From positions 1 through 64,000 of the forward strand of contig NZ_JRMQ02000004.1 in the NCBI RefSeq assembly GCF_000762845.2: DNA of 64,000 nt, in the 5' to 3' direction. The position numbers were made by a program, and so were the translations under genes. Positions 8,971 through 17,396 of this stretch are shown one piece after another (within the stretch, counting starts at the first letter, position 1; each line of letters opens with the position of its first letter). The notes beneath the pieces were generated by a model. It was not told where the DNA came from. It saw only the letters and a list, made by a program, of their open reading frames with translations, and made no database searches. Source of the stretch: Helicobacter japonicus. GTDB lineage: Bacteria > Campylobacterota > Campylobacteria > Campylobacterales > Helicobacteraceae.

Positions 8971-10152
8971 TCATACCTCCATTTCCCCACTTAATAATTT
9001 TGGTAGCATTATATCACGCAGAGATTCTAAGTTTTGAATCTGCTTAACATTGTTGTAGATTTTATCAAAAAATCCTTTAGCTTGAATCTGAAAATCATTC
9101 AATGTTGCTTTATCGGGGATAGCTATTTTTATATTTTTTATTAACGAAGTATTGATTGCTGTAACGATTGATGATGTGCTACCCAAAGTTTCATATTTGA
9201 ACATTTTTAAAAAGAGATATAAATACTCTGTAAAATGCTCATATTTATCATATAAATTAAAATGGGCAATCGCCTCATTAGATAACATATTTTCAGTTGT
9301 TATACCCACTCTTCCTAAAGTCATTTTAAAGCTTAAAATAATTGTTTTTGGAGGAATTATAGGGATTTTAAATTTGTTTATGGCTTCCGCAGTTAGAAAT
9401 TCTGAAGTATTAAATATGAAAATTTTTTCCTCCATATCTTTTATAGAAATCCATTTTGTATTTTTAGAATCTGTTGAAAACCATTGCTTCTCTTTTCTTG
9501 GAGGTGTTCTACCTATTTTTATTTCTGCAATTTCACTTAAAGGTTTTTCTTCCCACGCGTTGCGTTTGGGATTCTCTATAAAAGTATGGTGGAAGAGAGT
9601 GAGGCTTAAGGATTCTAAAGTTTTGTTTTGGCGATGAAGCAAATCTATCTTATCATCAAAGCTACTTAGAATCTCCGCGATTTTACGCTGTGTTTCAAGA
9701 GGTGGCAAAGAAAAACTAAAATTAGAAATTAATCCAACATTCAAATTTTGTTGTGCAGCCCCAGAAGTCATTTGCTCAAGTTTTTCAAAACTATTCAATA
9801 AAGTGTAATAGATAAAATTATAATCTGCTTTATTTGCGTCAAGTGTTATATTGCAACAAGCTTGATTAGTAGTTAAAGGAATTTTATTAATTGCGACTTT
9901 TCCAGCTGTTGCACCATACATTGCAACTATTACAGAATCTTTTTCTATCCATTTAGCTGACGAATTTGCAAGTCCAAATTCTGTAATAGTTTTTTCTGTA
10001 AAATAAATTCTATTGTTTTTCACTTCTTTTGTATTTAGCCAAGGGATTGCTCCATTGTAATATTCGCTTTTAGATGTAAGTGGCGTTCCACCAGATACGA
10101 TACTCTCCGCTACCTCCCCCAACTTCACCCTTTGCCAAGTGGTTTTATTCAT
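8971..10152 (-). CDS. hsdS: type I specificity subunit HsdS (locus A)
   Basis: The 393-residue protein has two target-recognition domains, each followed by a conserved helix. TRD1 (about residues 1-150) begins WQRVKLGEVAESIVSGGTP and ends in LPPLETQRKIAEILSSFDDK. TRD2 (about 195-350) begins KPLSEIAEIKIGRTPP and ends with the second spacer helix. HsdS picks the bipartite DNA site for both HsdM and HsdR. Its first codons are duplicated beyond the inserted Abi-like gene (10955-11072). The stop lies a base or two before the ATPase ATG. Confidence 0.93.
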   Translation of the reverse strand: MNKTTWQRVKLGEVAESIVSGGTPLTSKSEYYNGAIPWLNTKEVKNNRIYFTEKTITEFGLANSSAKWIEKDSVIVAMYGATAGKVAINKIPLTTNQACCNITLDANKADYNFIYYTLLNSFEKLEQMTSGAAQQNLNVGLISNFSFSLPPLETQRKIAEILSSFDDKIDLLHRQNKTLESLSLTLFHHTFIENPKRNAWEEKPLSEIAEIKIGRTPPRKEKQWFSTDSKNTKWISIKDMEEKIFIFNTSEFLTAEAINKFKIPIIPPKTIILSFKMTLGRVGITTENMLSNEAIAHFNLYDKYEHFTEYLYLFLKMFKYETLGSTSSIVTAINTSLIKNIKIAIPDKATLNDFQIQAKGFFDKIYNNVKQIQNLESLRDIMLPKLLSGEMEV

Positions 10153-10231
10153 TGTTTGCCTTTGTGTGTTTTATATGTTCTTAAGGTATTAATGCTATAA
10201 TCCTTGCTCATTCACGGCGGTGCTTTACCGC
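10114..10231. repeat. 118-bp direct repeat, copy 1 (hsdS 5' end)
   Basis: This stretch covers the first 13 codons of hsdS, its upstream region and a GC-rich hairpin (GGCGGT-loop-ACCGCC). It is almost identical to 10955-11072, in the same orientation. The two copies bracket the Abi-like gene and the candidate RNA, as expected if that module inserted between hsdM and hsdS with duplication of the target. Confidence 0.9.
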
Positions 10232-10770
10232 CTTTTATACAATTCTTTTACCTCGTAATCAAAACAATCCAACATATCATTTAAAAGTCCCTCGATTTTA
10301 TCCGCTTCTATATCAACTAACACTTTTGTTTTTCCAAAGACTAAGCAAGTGGAAAGTCTAAGTGTGCCATTGGGATTTTTCTTGAAAAGATTTTCAAAAT
10401 GAAAAGCACGATTACGAATTGTGCGAAATAATGAATATGCAATGGTTACTTTTTGATAATTTCTCATTTTATCTTTTTTGTTAAAAGGGGAATAGGCTTA
10501 AAAGCTTAGGTGTTTCATATTTATAAGTTGATTATGTAGTTTGTGTTCTTGTATCTTTTCGCACCAATACCCTAGAGTCTGCGCAGAAATAAATTCATCA
10601 TCTAGTATAAGAAGCAAAGAGGCGATTTTGTTTCTTGTAATAATTTCTAAAAGCCCTATTTTAATGCTTAAGCGACTAATAAGTAAGAAATTTTCATAAT
10701 GTTGCTTGGGGGATTCATAGCTTTGTAATCTTTTTTTAGAAAAAAGTTTGTGTTGTTTTTCTAGTTCCAT
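10225..10770 (-). pseudogene. Abi/HEPN-like abortive-infection protein, in-frame stop
   Basis: Two open segments, 10498-10770 (90 codons) and 10225-10467 (80 codons), are in the same frame and separated only by a TAA at 10498-10500 and ten codons. Read through, they give one 181-residue protein. The N-terminal part has helices with LLEIITRNKIA, as in Abi-family proteins. The C-terminal part has FRTIRNRAFHFENLF, which contains an R-x4-H HEPN ribonuclease motif of the Abi type. The module sits between hsdM and hsdS inside 118-bp repeats, next to a structured RNA candidate. The stop probably kills the toxin. Confidence 0.6.
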
Positions 10771-10837
10771 TGTCGCTCCTCAATCTCTAGGTTAAAATGT
10801 CCCATTTATCCCCTTTGTTAAACTTGTGTTTAGGATA

Positions 10838-10850
10838 ATTATACTATAAT
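10838..10850. promoter_or_regulatory. back-to-back -10 elements (ATTATA-C-TATAAT)
   Basis: A perfect palindrome provides TATAAT on the minus strand (10838-10843) toward the Abi-like gene and TATAAT on the plus strand (10845-10850) toward the inverted-repeat RNA. The two transcripts would be mutually exclusive at this point. Helicobacter sigma-80 promoters rely mainly on the -10 box. Confidence 0.45.
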
Positions 10851-10856
10851 CCTTGC

Positions 10857-10928
10857 AATTCAGAGAGCTTGACCAACGATGAATCGTGGGTGCTTGTTGG
10901 CTTGGCTGATGAGAGGTTACTCTGAATT
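10857..10928 (+). ncRNA. candidate structured RNA beside the Abi-like gene
   Basis: A perfect 9-bp inverted repeat (AATTCAGAG at 10857-10865, CTCTGAATT at 10920-10928) encloses 54 bases. These contain a second pairing, CCAAC with GTTGG (10873-10877 and about 10896-10900), and an inner ACGA-TGAA-TCGT hairpin. No reading frame fits. A TATAAT box lies 6 bp upstream on the plus strand. Structured RNAs (the abiF motif) are known near Abi-family genes. Whether this one belongs to that class, and which strand is transcribed, is undecided. Confidence 0.4.
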
Positions 10929-10954
10929 TTATATAGATTGTGCTTTATTATTCT

Positions 10955-11072
10955 CTCCCCCAACTTCACCCTTTGCCAAGTGGTTTTATTCATTGCTTGC
11001 CTTTGTGTGTTTTATGTATAAGGTATTAATACTACAATTATTTATTGCTCATTCACGGCGGTGCTTTACCGC
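10955..11072. repeat. 118-bp direct repeat, copy 2 (hsdS 5' remnant)
   Basis: This is a near-identical second copy of 10114-10231, including the ATG and first 12-13 codons of hsdS (reading M-N-K-T-T-W-Q-R-V-K-L-G-E), after which the sequence diverges. It starts just beyond the hsdM stop and marks the original hsdM-hsdS junction. Confidence 0.9.
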
Positions 11073-11088
11073 TTTGTATATATATCTT

Positions 11089-12714
11089 TCATTTCTCTAT
11101 CAACGCAAGATTAGCTAGAATCCTTTGATTTAACGCCTCTTCCTCTTGCATTTGAGATTGCAACTCCTCTTTTAAGCGTGTAAATTCTGCCTCAAAGTCA
11201 AAATCTTGCTCGTTTTCTTCTAGTCCTACAAATCTACCCGGTGTGAGCGTGTAGCCAAGTGCGGCGATTTCCTCTAAAGAAGCGGATTTACAAAAACCTT
11301 TAATGTCAGTATAAGGCGGGAGAGATTCTACAATTTTGGAATCTTGCTTGGATTTTATAGGTTGGGATTCTTCGGCTAAAGCTTCAGAATGACAAAGGAG
11401 AGAGTCAGTATGGGAAACTAGATTTTTGGAATCTCCACCTTGTGGATTCTGCGTTTTTCTCCACGCGTGGTAGGTTTGGCTTATCCTTTGAATATCCTCA
11501 TTGGTTAAAATGCGATTTTTGCGATTAATCAACTCTCCGCAATTTCTTGCGTCTATGAAAAGGATTTCTTTATTTGTTTTAGAGCGGCGGATAAACCAGA
11601 GACTTGCGGGGATTTGCGTGTTTAAGAAAAGTTTAGCGGGGAGATTGACAATGCAATCAATGAGATTAGATTCTATTAGGTTTTTGCGTATCTCTCCCTC
11701 ACCGCCGGTGTTGCTTGTAAGGCTACCTTTAGCAAGGACAAATCCCGCCACGCCTTTGGGGGCTAGATGATAGAGGAAATGTTGAATCCACGCATAGTTC
11801 GCGTTTGTGCTAGGGGGTGTGCCAAACTTAAAGCGTCCATCTTGCCTTAAGAGCTCGCTGCTATAATCAGAATCATTAAAGGGCGGGTTAGCGATGACAA
11901 AATCCGCTTTCAAGTCCTTGTGTGCGTCATTTAAGAAACTCCCCTCACTATTCCATTTGACTTGTGAAGAGTCAATTTGCCTAATGGCAAGATTCATCTT
12001 TGCAAGTCGCCAAGTTGTTTGGTTGCTCTCTTGCCCATAAATAGAAATATCATCAATCTTGCCTTGATGGCTCTGCACAAAAAGTTCGCTTTGCACAAAC
12101 ATTCCCCCACTACCACAACAAGGGTCAAACACGCGCCCCTTGTAAGGTTCTAGCATTGTAACAAGGAGTTCTACAACACTTTTTGGGGTGTAAAACTGCC
12201 CGCCTTTTTTGCCCTCACTTAGTGCAAATTCACCTAAGAAATATTCAAAAATATGCCCTAAAATATCGCTACTTTGGGTAATCTTGCCTCCTCCTTCTCC
12301 ACTCAAGGAGAGATTAGAGAGCAAATCAATCAGCCCACCCAAACAAATGGAATCTAAATTTTCTTTCGCATAGACTTTGGGTAAAACTCCCTTAAGGCTT
12401 GGGTTTTCTTGCTCTATGGTTTGCATTGCGTTATCTAAAATGCTGCCGATATTGCTTTGCTTCGCATTTGCCATAATGTATTCCCACCGCGACTTTAGTG
12501 GCACAAAAAACGCATTATATGCAAGATATTCGTCCTTATCCTCTGTATCTCCTCCCTCATTTTGCACCCTCTCAAAAGTGGCTTGGAAACTATCGGAAAT
12601 GTATTTTAAGAAAACTAAGCCTAAAACGATATGCTTGTATTCGGCAGCGTCAATGTTTTTGCGGAGTTTATCGGCGGATTTAAAAAGCGTTTGTGCTAAG
12701 GTTTTGTGCGTCAT
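11089..12714 (-). CDS. hsdM: type I methyltransferase HsdM (locus A)
   Basis: The 541-residue adenine-N6 methyltransferase subunit has an N-terminal helical domain (KTLAQTLFKSADKLRKNIDA). SAM motif I is FDPCCGSGGMFVQSE (about residues 194-208) and the catalytic motif IV is ADFVIANPPFNDSDY (about 273-287). Between about residues 430 and 475 there is a poorly conserved insert including SLLCHSEALAEESQ, which looks like the translation of a short dispersed repeat rather than methylase sequence. HsdM modifies host sites and forms the core of the R-M complex. It is first in the operon; hsdS should follow directly but is displaced by the Abi-like module. Confidence 0.94.
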   Translation of the reverse strand: MTHKTLAQTLFKSADKLRKNIDAAEYKHIVLGLVFLKYISDSFQATFERVQNEGGDTEDKDEYLAYNAFFVPLKSRWEYIMANAKQSNIGSILDNAMQTIEQENPSLKGVLPKVYAKENLDSICLGGLIDLLSNLSLSGEGGGKITQSSDILGHIFEYFLGEFALSEGKKGGQFYTPKSVVELLVTMLEPYKGRVFDPCCGSGGMFVQSELFVQSHQGKIDDISIYGQESNQTTWRLAKMNLAIRQIDSSQVKWNSEGSFLNDAHKDLKADFVIANPPFNDSDYSSELLRQDGRFKFGTPPSTNANYAWIQHFLYHLAPKGVAGFVLAKGSLTSNTGGEGEIRKNLIESNLIDCIVNLPAKLFLNTQIPASLWFIRRSKTNKEILFIDARNCGELINRKNRILTNEDIQRISQTYHAWRKTQNPQGGDSKNLVSHTDSLLCHSEALAEESQPIKSKQDSKIVESLPPYTDIKGFCKSASLEEIAALGYTLTPGRFVGLEENEQDFDFEAEFTRLKEELQSQMQEEEALNQRILANLALIEK

Positions 12715-12895
12715 AAGAGCCTCTTTCGTGTTGGATTTCTTAGATTGTATTTTGACATAATTTTACTTATAGATAAGATATACCCTCCAACAGAGAATCT
12801 TAATGCTCCTTAAGGATTTATCTTTTTGTCTTACCCTACAAGAATCTGCACTGCACTAAGGATAAGCAAAGCCCAAGATTCTCCACTACTTAAAA

Positions 12896-13210
12896 TTAGC
12901 CTATCGCCTTAAGCCCAATGACGGAAGCGATGATGAGCGTGATAAAAAACAGCTTTTTGATATTTTTGCTTTCTTTGAAAAACACCACACCCACAAGCAC
13001 ACCGCCTCCCGCACCGATTCCTGTCCATATCGCATAGGCTGTTGCCATAGCAATCTCTTGCATTGCTAAAGAGAGTAGCGCAAAACTTAGCATAAACTGC
13101 ACCAAGATTCCAAGCAAAAAGATTTTGCGCCCACTTAATGAGTATTTTTTCAGCGCAATCACACCGACAATCTCCATACACCCCGCAAGAAGTAAATATA
13201 CCCAGCTCAT
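12896..13210 (-). CDS. SMR-family small multidrug efflux subunit (second of a pair)
   Basis: At 104 residues with four transmembrane helices, this is an SMR transporter. The conserved helix-1 glutamate is in AGCMEIVGVIALK and the family signature YAIWTGIGAGGG is in helix 3. SMR proteins exchange protons for cationic drugs or guanidinium. The gene starts within the last bases of the upstream SMR gene (4-bp overlap), so the two probably form a heterodimeric paired SMR pump. Confidence 0.9.
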   Translation of the reverse strand: MSWVYLLLAGCMEIVGVIALKKYSLSGRKIFLLGILVQFMLSFALLSLAMQEIAMATAYAIWTGIGAGGGVLVGVVFFKESKNIKKLFFITLIIASVIGLKAIG

Positions 13211-13623
13211 TTTTGCTCCTTTATTTCATCAAGCCCTAAATCGTGTGAGAAGTTTGAGACAAGCTTTTCTTCTTGCGCTTCTTCTTTCTCGTTGCTAGAG
13301 AGCTTTAAGCCAACGACGCCAATGAGCAAAGTAGCAATAAAGAGAATCTTAAGCGGCGAGAAAGGCTCATTAAAAATAAGAATCTCTGCGAGTGTAATCC
13401 CCGCTGTGCCAATGCCTACAAACACGCTGTATGCAATGCCAATTTCTAGCACCTTTACCGCTAGAATCATAGAGATAAAGGAGATAAAAATCCCAATTCC
13501 TGTGAGCGTAAAAGCAAACAAATTATCGCTATACTTTAGCCCACTTGCCCAAAAGCATTCTATAATGCCACCAAAAACAACCAATCCCCACGCCAAATTT
13601 GGGGTAAGTTTTATACTTTGCAT
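13207..13623 (-). CDS. SMR-family small multidrug efflux subunit (first of a pair)
   Basis: This 138-residue SMR protein has four helices, the essential glutamate in FGGIIECFWASGLKY, and YSVFVGIGTAG in helix 3. A charged tail of about 30 residues (SSNEKEEAQEEK) makes it longer than the usual 105-115. Overlap with the following SMR gene points to co-translation as a two-component pump. About 270 bp upstream hold no gene; the region is AT-rich and probably contains the promoter. Confidence 0.9.
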   Translation of the reverse strand: MQSIKLTPNLAWGLVVFGGIIECFWASGLKYSDNLFAFTLTGIGIFISFISMILAVKVLEIGIAYSVFVGIGTAGITLAEILIFNEPFSPLKILFIATLLIGVVGLKLSSNEKEEAQEEKLVSNFSHDLGLDEIKEQK

Positions 13624-13892
13624 TCTATTTCCTTTATGTTTTATTTGTGTATTTTATGGCTTAGAGCTTTGCCCAAAGCCTAAAATACGATGTTTAGAAT
13701 CTATATGATTGGATAAATTATGTAAAGAAGAATAAAAGCTAAAGTGAGGTTGTGGAGAAAAAACACACTAAAAGGGAATATGAAAAATAGCCTTGATCCC
13801 AAATCATTAGCCTTTCTCTCCTAATTCAAAGATTTTTAAAATCGTGCATTATAGCATAAAAGTATTTATGGGTGAAAATGCAACCAGAGATT

Positions 13893-14678
13893 CTAAAAAA
13901 ACTCCCTGATAAGCAATTGCGTTGAGAGAGCAAAGCATACACATATTACAATCGGGCGGATAATCTTTGCCCCGTGCTTTATGGCAAGTCTCGCCCCTAA
14001 ACTCGCACCAATACTCTGCCCCACACACATCATAATACCTAGAATCCAAAGCACATTACCCCCGAGTATAAACAACAAAGTGGAAGAGAGATTGATACTA
14101 AATACAACCCAACGCGAATGCGCTAGAGCTTTGCTCAATCCATATCCACCGACACTTACAAGTAAGGCTAAAACAAATGAACCAATGCCAATCCCTAAGA
14201 ATCCCCCATATAAGCCCGCTATTGCTGCACTTATAAGTAAAAATATTTTATGGGGATTCTTTGCTCTATCTTTATCGCTAATGTTTGGAGAGAGTAAAAA
14301 ATACGCACCCACAGCTATCATCACAAAGGGTAAGATTTTTGAGAGCAAGGAAATTTCCATAAACTGCACCAAAATCGCACCCACTGCCCCAAACAATGTA
14401 GCAATAAGCATTAAAATACGACTTTCTTTCATATCCACCAAGCCTTGATGATAATAATGCGCTGCGCTAACAAACGAGCCAACACAGGCTTGAAGTTTAT
14501 TCGTGGCTAAGGCTTGGAGGGGATTTATTCCGCTTACAAGCAATAAGGGCATTGTTATCATTCCAGCACCTCCAGAGAGTGCGCCCACTACCCCACCTAT
14601 TACAGAGGCAAGAAATAAGACAAAATAAAGATATACCGCTATACCCTCAAATGTAGGAGTTATTAAAAAATCAAGCAT
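13893..14678 (-). CDS. TauE/SafE-family anion exporter
   Basis: The 261-residue membrane protein has about eight transmembrane helices in two repeats. The TauE/SafE patterns are GGVVGALSGGAGMITMPLLL in the first half and GLYGGFLGIGIGSFVLALL in the second. The family exports sulfite, sulfoacetate or similar organic anions; the substrate here is not predictable. It is a stand-alone gene upstream of the SMR pair, with no regulator next to it. Confidence 0.88.
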   Translation of the reverse strand: MLDFLITPTFEGIAVYLYFVLFLASVIGGVVGALSGGAGMITMPLLLVSGINPLQALATNKLQACVGSFVSAAHYYHQGLVDMKESRILMLIATLFGAVGAILVQFMEISLLSKILPFVMIAVGAYFLLSPNISDKDRAKNPHKIFLLISAAIAGLYGGFLGIGIGSFVLALLVSVGGYGLSKALAHSRWVVFSINLSSTLLFILGGNVLWILGIMMCVGQSIGASLGARLAIKHGAKIIRPIVICVCFALSTQLLIREFF

Positions 14679-14773
14679 AGAATACTCTTTTTGAATTTAC
14701 CTAGATTATAAGTTTTATATCTAAATATACAAAATGTTTCTCTATATATTTATTTTTAAAGTTCAACTATTAT

Positions 14774-15325
14774 TCAAGGATTAATCGTTTTTGCCTCCAT
14801 CAAAGGAGGGAGGATAAGCATAAGCTTACGCATATCAATATGGAATGCACTATCCACATCGCAAGGAGTGATACCTATGCCTCTCCCTGTAGGTAATCTA
14901 GGGTTAAAAAATGCTGCAATACATTCTGTTTTATCCAAAACAAAAGAGCGGATTTGCACGGCAGCAGTCGTTGTAGGGATAATTGTAAATACGGTTTCAA
15001 GCTTTTTGCTTTTTAAATCTTCCTCACAAGATTTAAGTGCAAAAAATCCAATTTCATCAATGCCTAAACATAATTTTGAATCCTCTGTATTGACAAATTG
15101 CATAGCCCCTAACTTAAAGCTATCAAAGGGGTCGCTTTTGCGAATTTCTTCATCAAGCATAACTTGTTTAAGATTCCAATTAGGTCTTTTAGAATCTGGA
15201 GCAAGTAAATCCCCTGTGAAAAGGTTTCTTAAAGAAAATGGTGCGGTAAAATCGGGTAAATCTTCAGGATTTACCCCATATATAAAATTTGAAATAAAAA
15301 TAAGTGATAAAATAATTTTTTTCAT
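14774..15325 (-). CDS. cdtC: cytolethal distending toxin subunit C
   Basis: The 183-residue protein has a signal peptide (1-18) and a ricin-like lectin domain (about 30-165), with CdtC-type features: FSLRNLFTGDLL near the start of the domain and LCLGIDEIGFFALKSCEED. With CdtA it forms the receptor-binding heterodimer that delivers CdtB into host cells. It is third in the cdtA-cdtB-cdtC operon, 8 bp after cdtB. No defect is seen. Confidence 0.93.
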   Translation of the reverse strand: MKKIILSLIFISNFIYGVNPEDLPDFTAPFSLRNLFTGDLLAPDSKRPNWNLKQVMLDEEIRKSDPFDSFKLGAMQFVNTEDSKLCLGIDEIGFFALKSCEEDLKSKKLETVFTIIPTTTAAVQIRSFVLDKTECIAAFFNPRLPTGRGIGITPCDVDSAFHIDMRKLMLILPPLMEAKTINP

Positions 15326-15333
15326 TTTGCCTC

Positions 15334-16155
15334 CTAAAAGCGTGCAAAATGCACAGGTGAATGGTCAGATGCAAGATGTGCACGCATACTTGCTGCTATA
15401 AGCAATGCGGTAATTTGTGGTAAAGGTAGGGCGGTGCGTTCAGGGCTTGACCTACCTACTACTGCATAATCAAGGATTCTATTTGCACCTCTAGAACTAA
15501 AATGTGTAGCAGAATTTGGCGCAGCAATACGAATATGATTCGTAATCCTTGTATCAAGCCCAGCTTGCAAGAGTGCTGGGTCACGATTAAAATCACCTGC
15601 GATAAGCCAATTTATCTGTGGCATATTTATAAAAAAATCATGGACTGCTGTAACCAAAGCAGGTGCATCGCCACCCCCATTTGCTAAAGCGTGAATATTA
15701 AAAAATACATCATTGCCGATACGAATGCCTATGGCTGGGCGAGAAACATCTGTTGCGACAATATTTTGATGCACTACAAAGACTTCATCAGCCATTATAT
15801 TAGAAACTATAGCAAGATTTACTCTTCTTGCCCCCACATCAAGTGGGGCATAATAAATATAAACAGAATTTGGTCGAGAATTTGTGCCAAGTTCCCAAAT
15901 AAACTCCTCTATAGGTGTGCCACCGGGCTGAATGATTCTGCCCGTTCTCCTAGCAGTTGCAGGAATAGCACCTGCCTCTTGTATCATAAGGATATTAGCG
16001 GGATTATCGCCTGTGATGAGCTGCCGAACGCTTACATTCCATTTACTTTCTGTGTTTGCTGAAGAACCTTGTAAGTTCCAAGTGCTTACTCTATAATCCT
16101 CAAGATTGGCTAGAGCAAAGCTAAAACTTATTAAAAGACATAATAATATTTTCAT
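15334..16155 (-). CDS. cdtB: cytolethal distending toxin nuclease subunit B
   Basis: CdtB is a DNase I/phosphatase-fold nuclease that enters the host nucleus, breaks DNA and arrests the cell cycle at G2/M. All the active-site segments are present (numbering from the first Met at 16161): TWNLQG, Glu62 in IQEAG, His157 in NIHALANGGGDAP, Asp190/Asn192 in AGDFNRDP, and His267 in SDHSPVHF. Residues 1-18 or so form the signal peptide. Three ATGs are stacked after AAAAGGA. The third (16155) has the best spacing and is chosen here. It follows cdtA by about 10 bp. Confidence 0.96.
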   Translation of the reverse strand: MKILLCLLISFSFALANLEDYRVSTWNLQGSSANTESKWNVSVRQLITGDNPANILMIQEAGAIPATARRTGRIIQPGGTPIEEFIWELGTNSRPNSVYIYYAPLDVGARRVNLAIVSNIMADEVFVVHQNIVATDVSRPAIGIRIGNDVFFNIHALANGGGDAPALVTAVHDFFINMPQINWLIAGDFNRDPALLQAGLDTRITNHIRIAAPNSATHFSSRGANRILDYAVVGRSSPERTALPLPQITALLIAASMRAHLASDHSPVHFARF

Positions 16156-16167
16156 CATCATTCCTTT

Positions 16168-16884
16168 TCACTTTGGGTTTGTTACAAAAATGGGTGCAGC
16201 ATTGTCTATAATGGGGGTGATATACCATTGTTGGTCAAGATTAGGTTCATTAATGGCGCATTTTGTTATGTAAATGCTGTAATAGGTCGTTGCACGATTG
16301 GTTGGCGTTTGCAGGCACATTTTTGCATCAACATTTTGAATTTGCACTGCTTGATTATCAAAAAAGTTCAAAATCCAAAATTGCCCCGGACTTTTAGTAT
16401 CACACACTTCATGAACTGCCCCATTTCTATAGGCTTGAAGACAAGTGCCTTTTTCTTCATTTTTTATCATCACTTGCCCATTTGGAAAGCTTATAATACG
16501 CCAAAATGGTGCTTGATGAAAACTTTGTGCATCAAGAGGTGTATAGCCCCATACCCAATTTCCCGGATTTAAAGCCCAAAGCGTTAAAAGCCCACCAGAA
16601 GAAGACATAATTGATATGGGATTAGAGATATTTCTATCTATTTCTAGTGTATTATTGTTGTTATTATTGGGATTACTTATTATGGGAACTCTTGTCTTTT
16701 CCATACTCATTCGTAGCTTTCTTGATTTTTCGCTTGGTATGGGTTCATTAGGCGGAGGTGTTGGAGTTGAGCCTATACCCAAATCTTTTTTATTCATAGG
16801 CAAATACCCCAAATCATCAGTCTTTGGGGTTGAGGAATATGCTATAAGCATAAAAGTCATTAAAAGAAAAAATATATACCGCAT
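16168..16884 (-). CDS. cdtA: cytolethal distending toxin subunit A, lipobox lost
   Basis: The 238-residue CdtA has a signal sequence, a proline-rich linker (about 40-70) and a ricin-type lectin domain (about 95-230). The CdtA hallmark is LWALNPGNWVWGYTPLDAQ, followed by QxW-like repeats. In C. jejuni CdtA the signal ends in a lipobox with cysteine (ACSS). Here the matching position is Tyr16 (LIAYSS, codon TAT), so the protein should not be lipid-anchored. It may be secreted after signal peptidase I cleavage or stay tethered. It is first in the operon, with AAAGGA upstream of the ATG. Confidence 0.94.
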   Translation of the reverse strand: MRYIFFLLMTFMLIAYSSTPKTDDLGYLPMNKKDLGIGSTPTPPPNEPIPSEKSRKLRMSMEKTRVPIISNPNNNNNNTLEIDRNISNPISIMSSSGGLLTLWALNPGNWVWGYTPLDAQSFHQAPFWRIISFPNGQVMIKNEEKGTCLQAYRNGAVHEVCDTKSPGQFWILNFFDNQAVQIQNVDAKMCLQTPTNRATTYYSIYITKCAINEPNLDQQWYITPIIDNAAPIFVTNPK

Positions 16885-16914
16885 AAATATCCTTTTTCAA
16901 TAGCAATTCTTGAA

Positions 16915-16920
16915 ATTATA
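16915..16920 (-). promoter_or_regulatory. -10 box of the cdt operon
   Basis: TATAAT on the minus strand, about 30 bp upstream of the cdtA start, sits in a very AT-rich 200-bp stretch with no gene. No clear -35 box is seen, which is common for Helicobacter sigma-80 promoters. Confidence 0.5.
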
Positions 16921-17082
16921 TCTTAAGATAATATAACAATAATTTCTATAAAATGAGGATTTTATGCTGTTTTTATGTAGCAATAGCTATTTAAAATCTT
17001 GAAAAATGCTTCTATATCATATTTTATACTTTTAAATCCATTTATGCTTGCTATTCAAGAATACTTATCCTTAGAATCCATA

Positions 17083-17394
17083 TTAGAGGAAATAAGATTC
17101 CAAATTAAATTTGTCTTTATATGCAATTTTTGAATCTAAACTTGCGCTCATCGTGCTTCCTAGTCTAAAGGTATTATTGGTAGCAAAAGGAGGGTCAATA
17201 TAGACTAAATCTACAATATTTTTAAAAGTCTTTTTATGATTAAAATCTTTATTTTGCAAGAGATTTTGCATAGCATTAAGGTTATCATCAAAAATAAGTA
17301 AATTTTCTTGATTAAAATCCCCTTGTAATTCTCTGCTCAATGGGAGCTTTAGAAAATCTTGCGGAGATTGAAAAGATTTAAAAAAATGCAACAT
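17083..17394 (-). pseudogene. DNA methyltransferase, N-terminal remnant
   Basis: One hundred and three codons of a beta-type adenine or cytosine-N4 methyltransferase remain: LLIFDDNLNAMQNLLQ, then the catalytic motif VDLVYIDPPFATNN. Full-length enzymes need another 200 or more residues with the SAM motif. These are missing, and the next gene is the cdt operon. The start lies just after the stop of the partner nuclease gene, as in an R-M operon. It is a truncated relic at the cdt boundary. Confidence 0.75.
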
Positions 17395-17396
17395 TG

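Noticed and set aside
10213..10234. GC hairpin followed by TTTT taken as a plus-strand terminator
   Set aside because: No plus-strand gene ends there; the hairpin belongs to the duplicated hsdM-hsdS spacer and on the transcribed (minus) strand lacks a U-run.
10901..10928. CTGATGAG followed by GAG-GTTA-CTC and GAA, resembling a hammerhead ribozyme core
   Set aside because: An extra U separates stem II from GAA, no fitting stem III with a cleavage site is seen, and the same bases form the perfect 9-bp outer stem.
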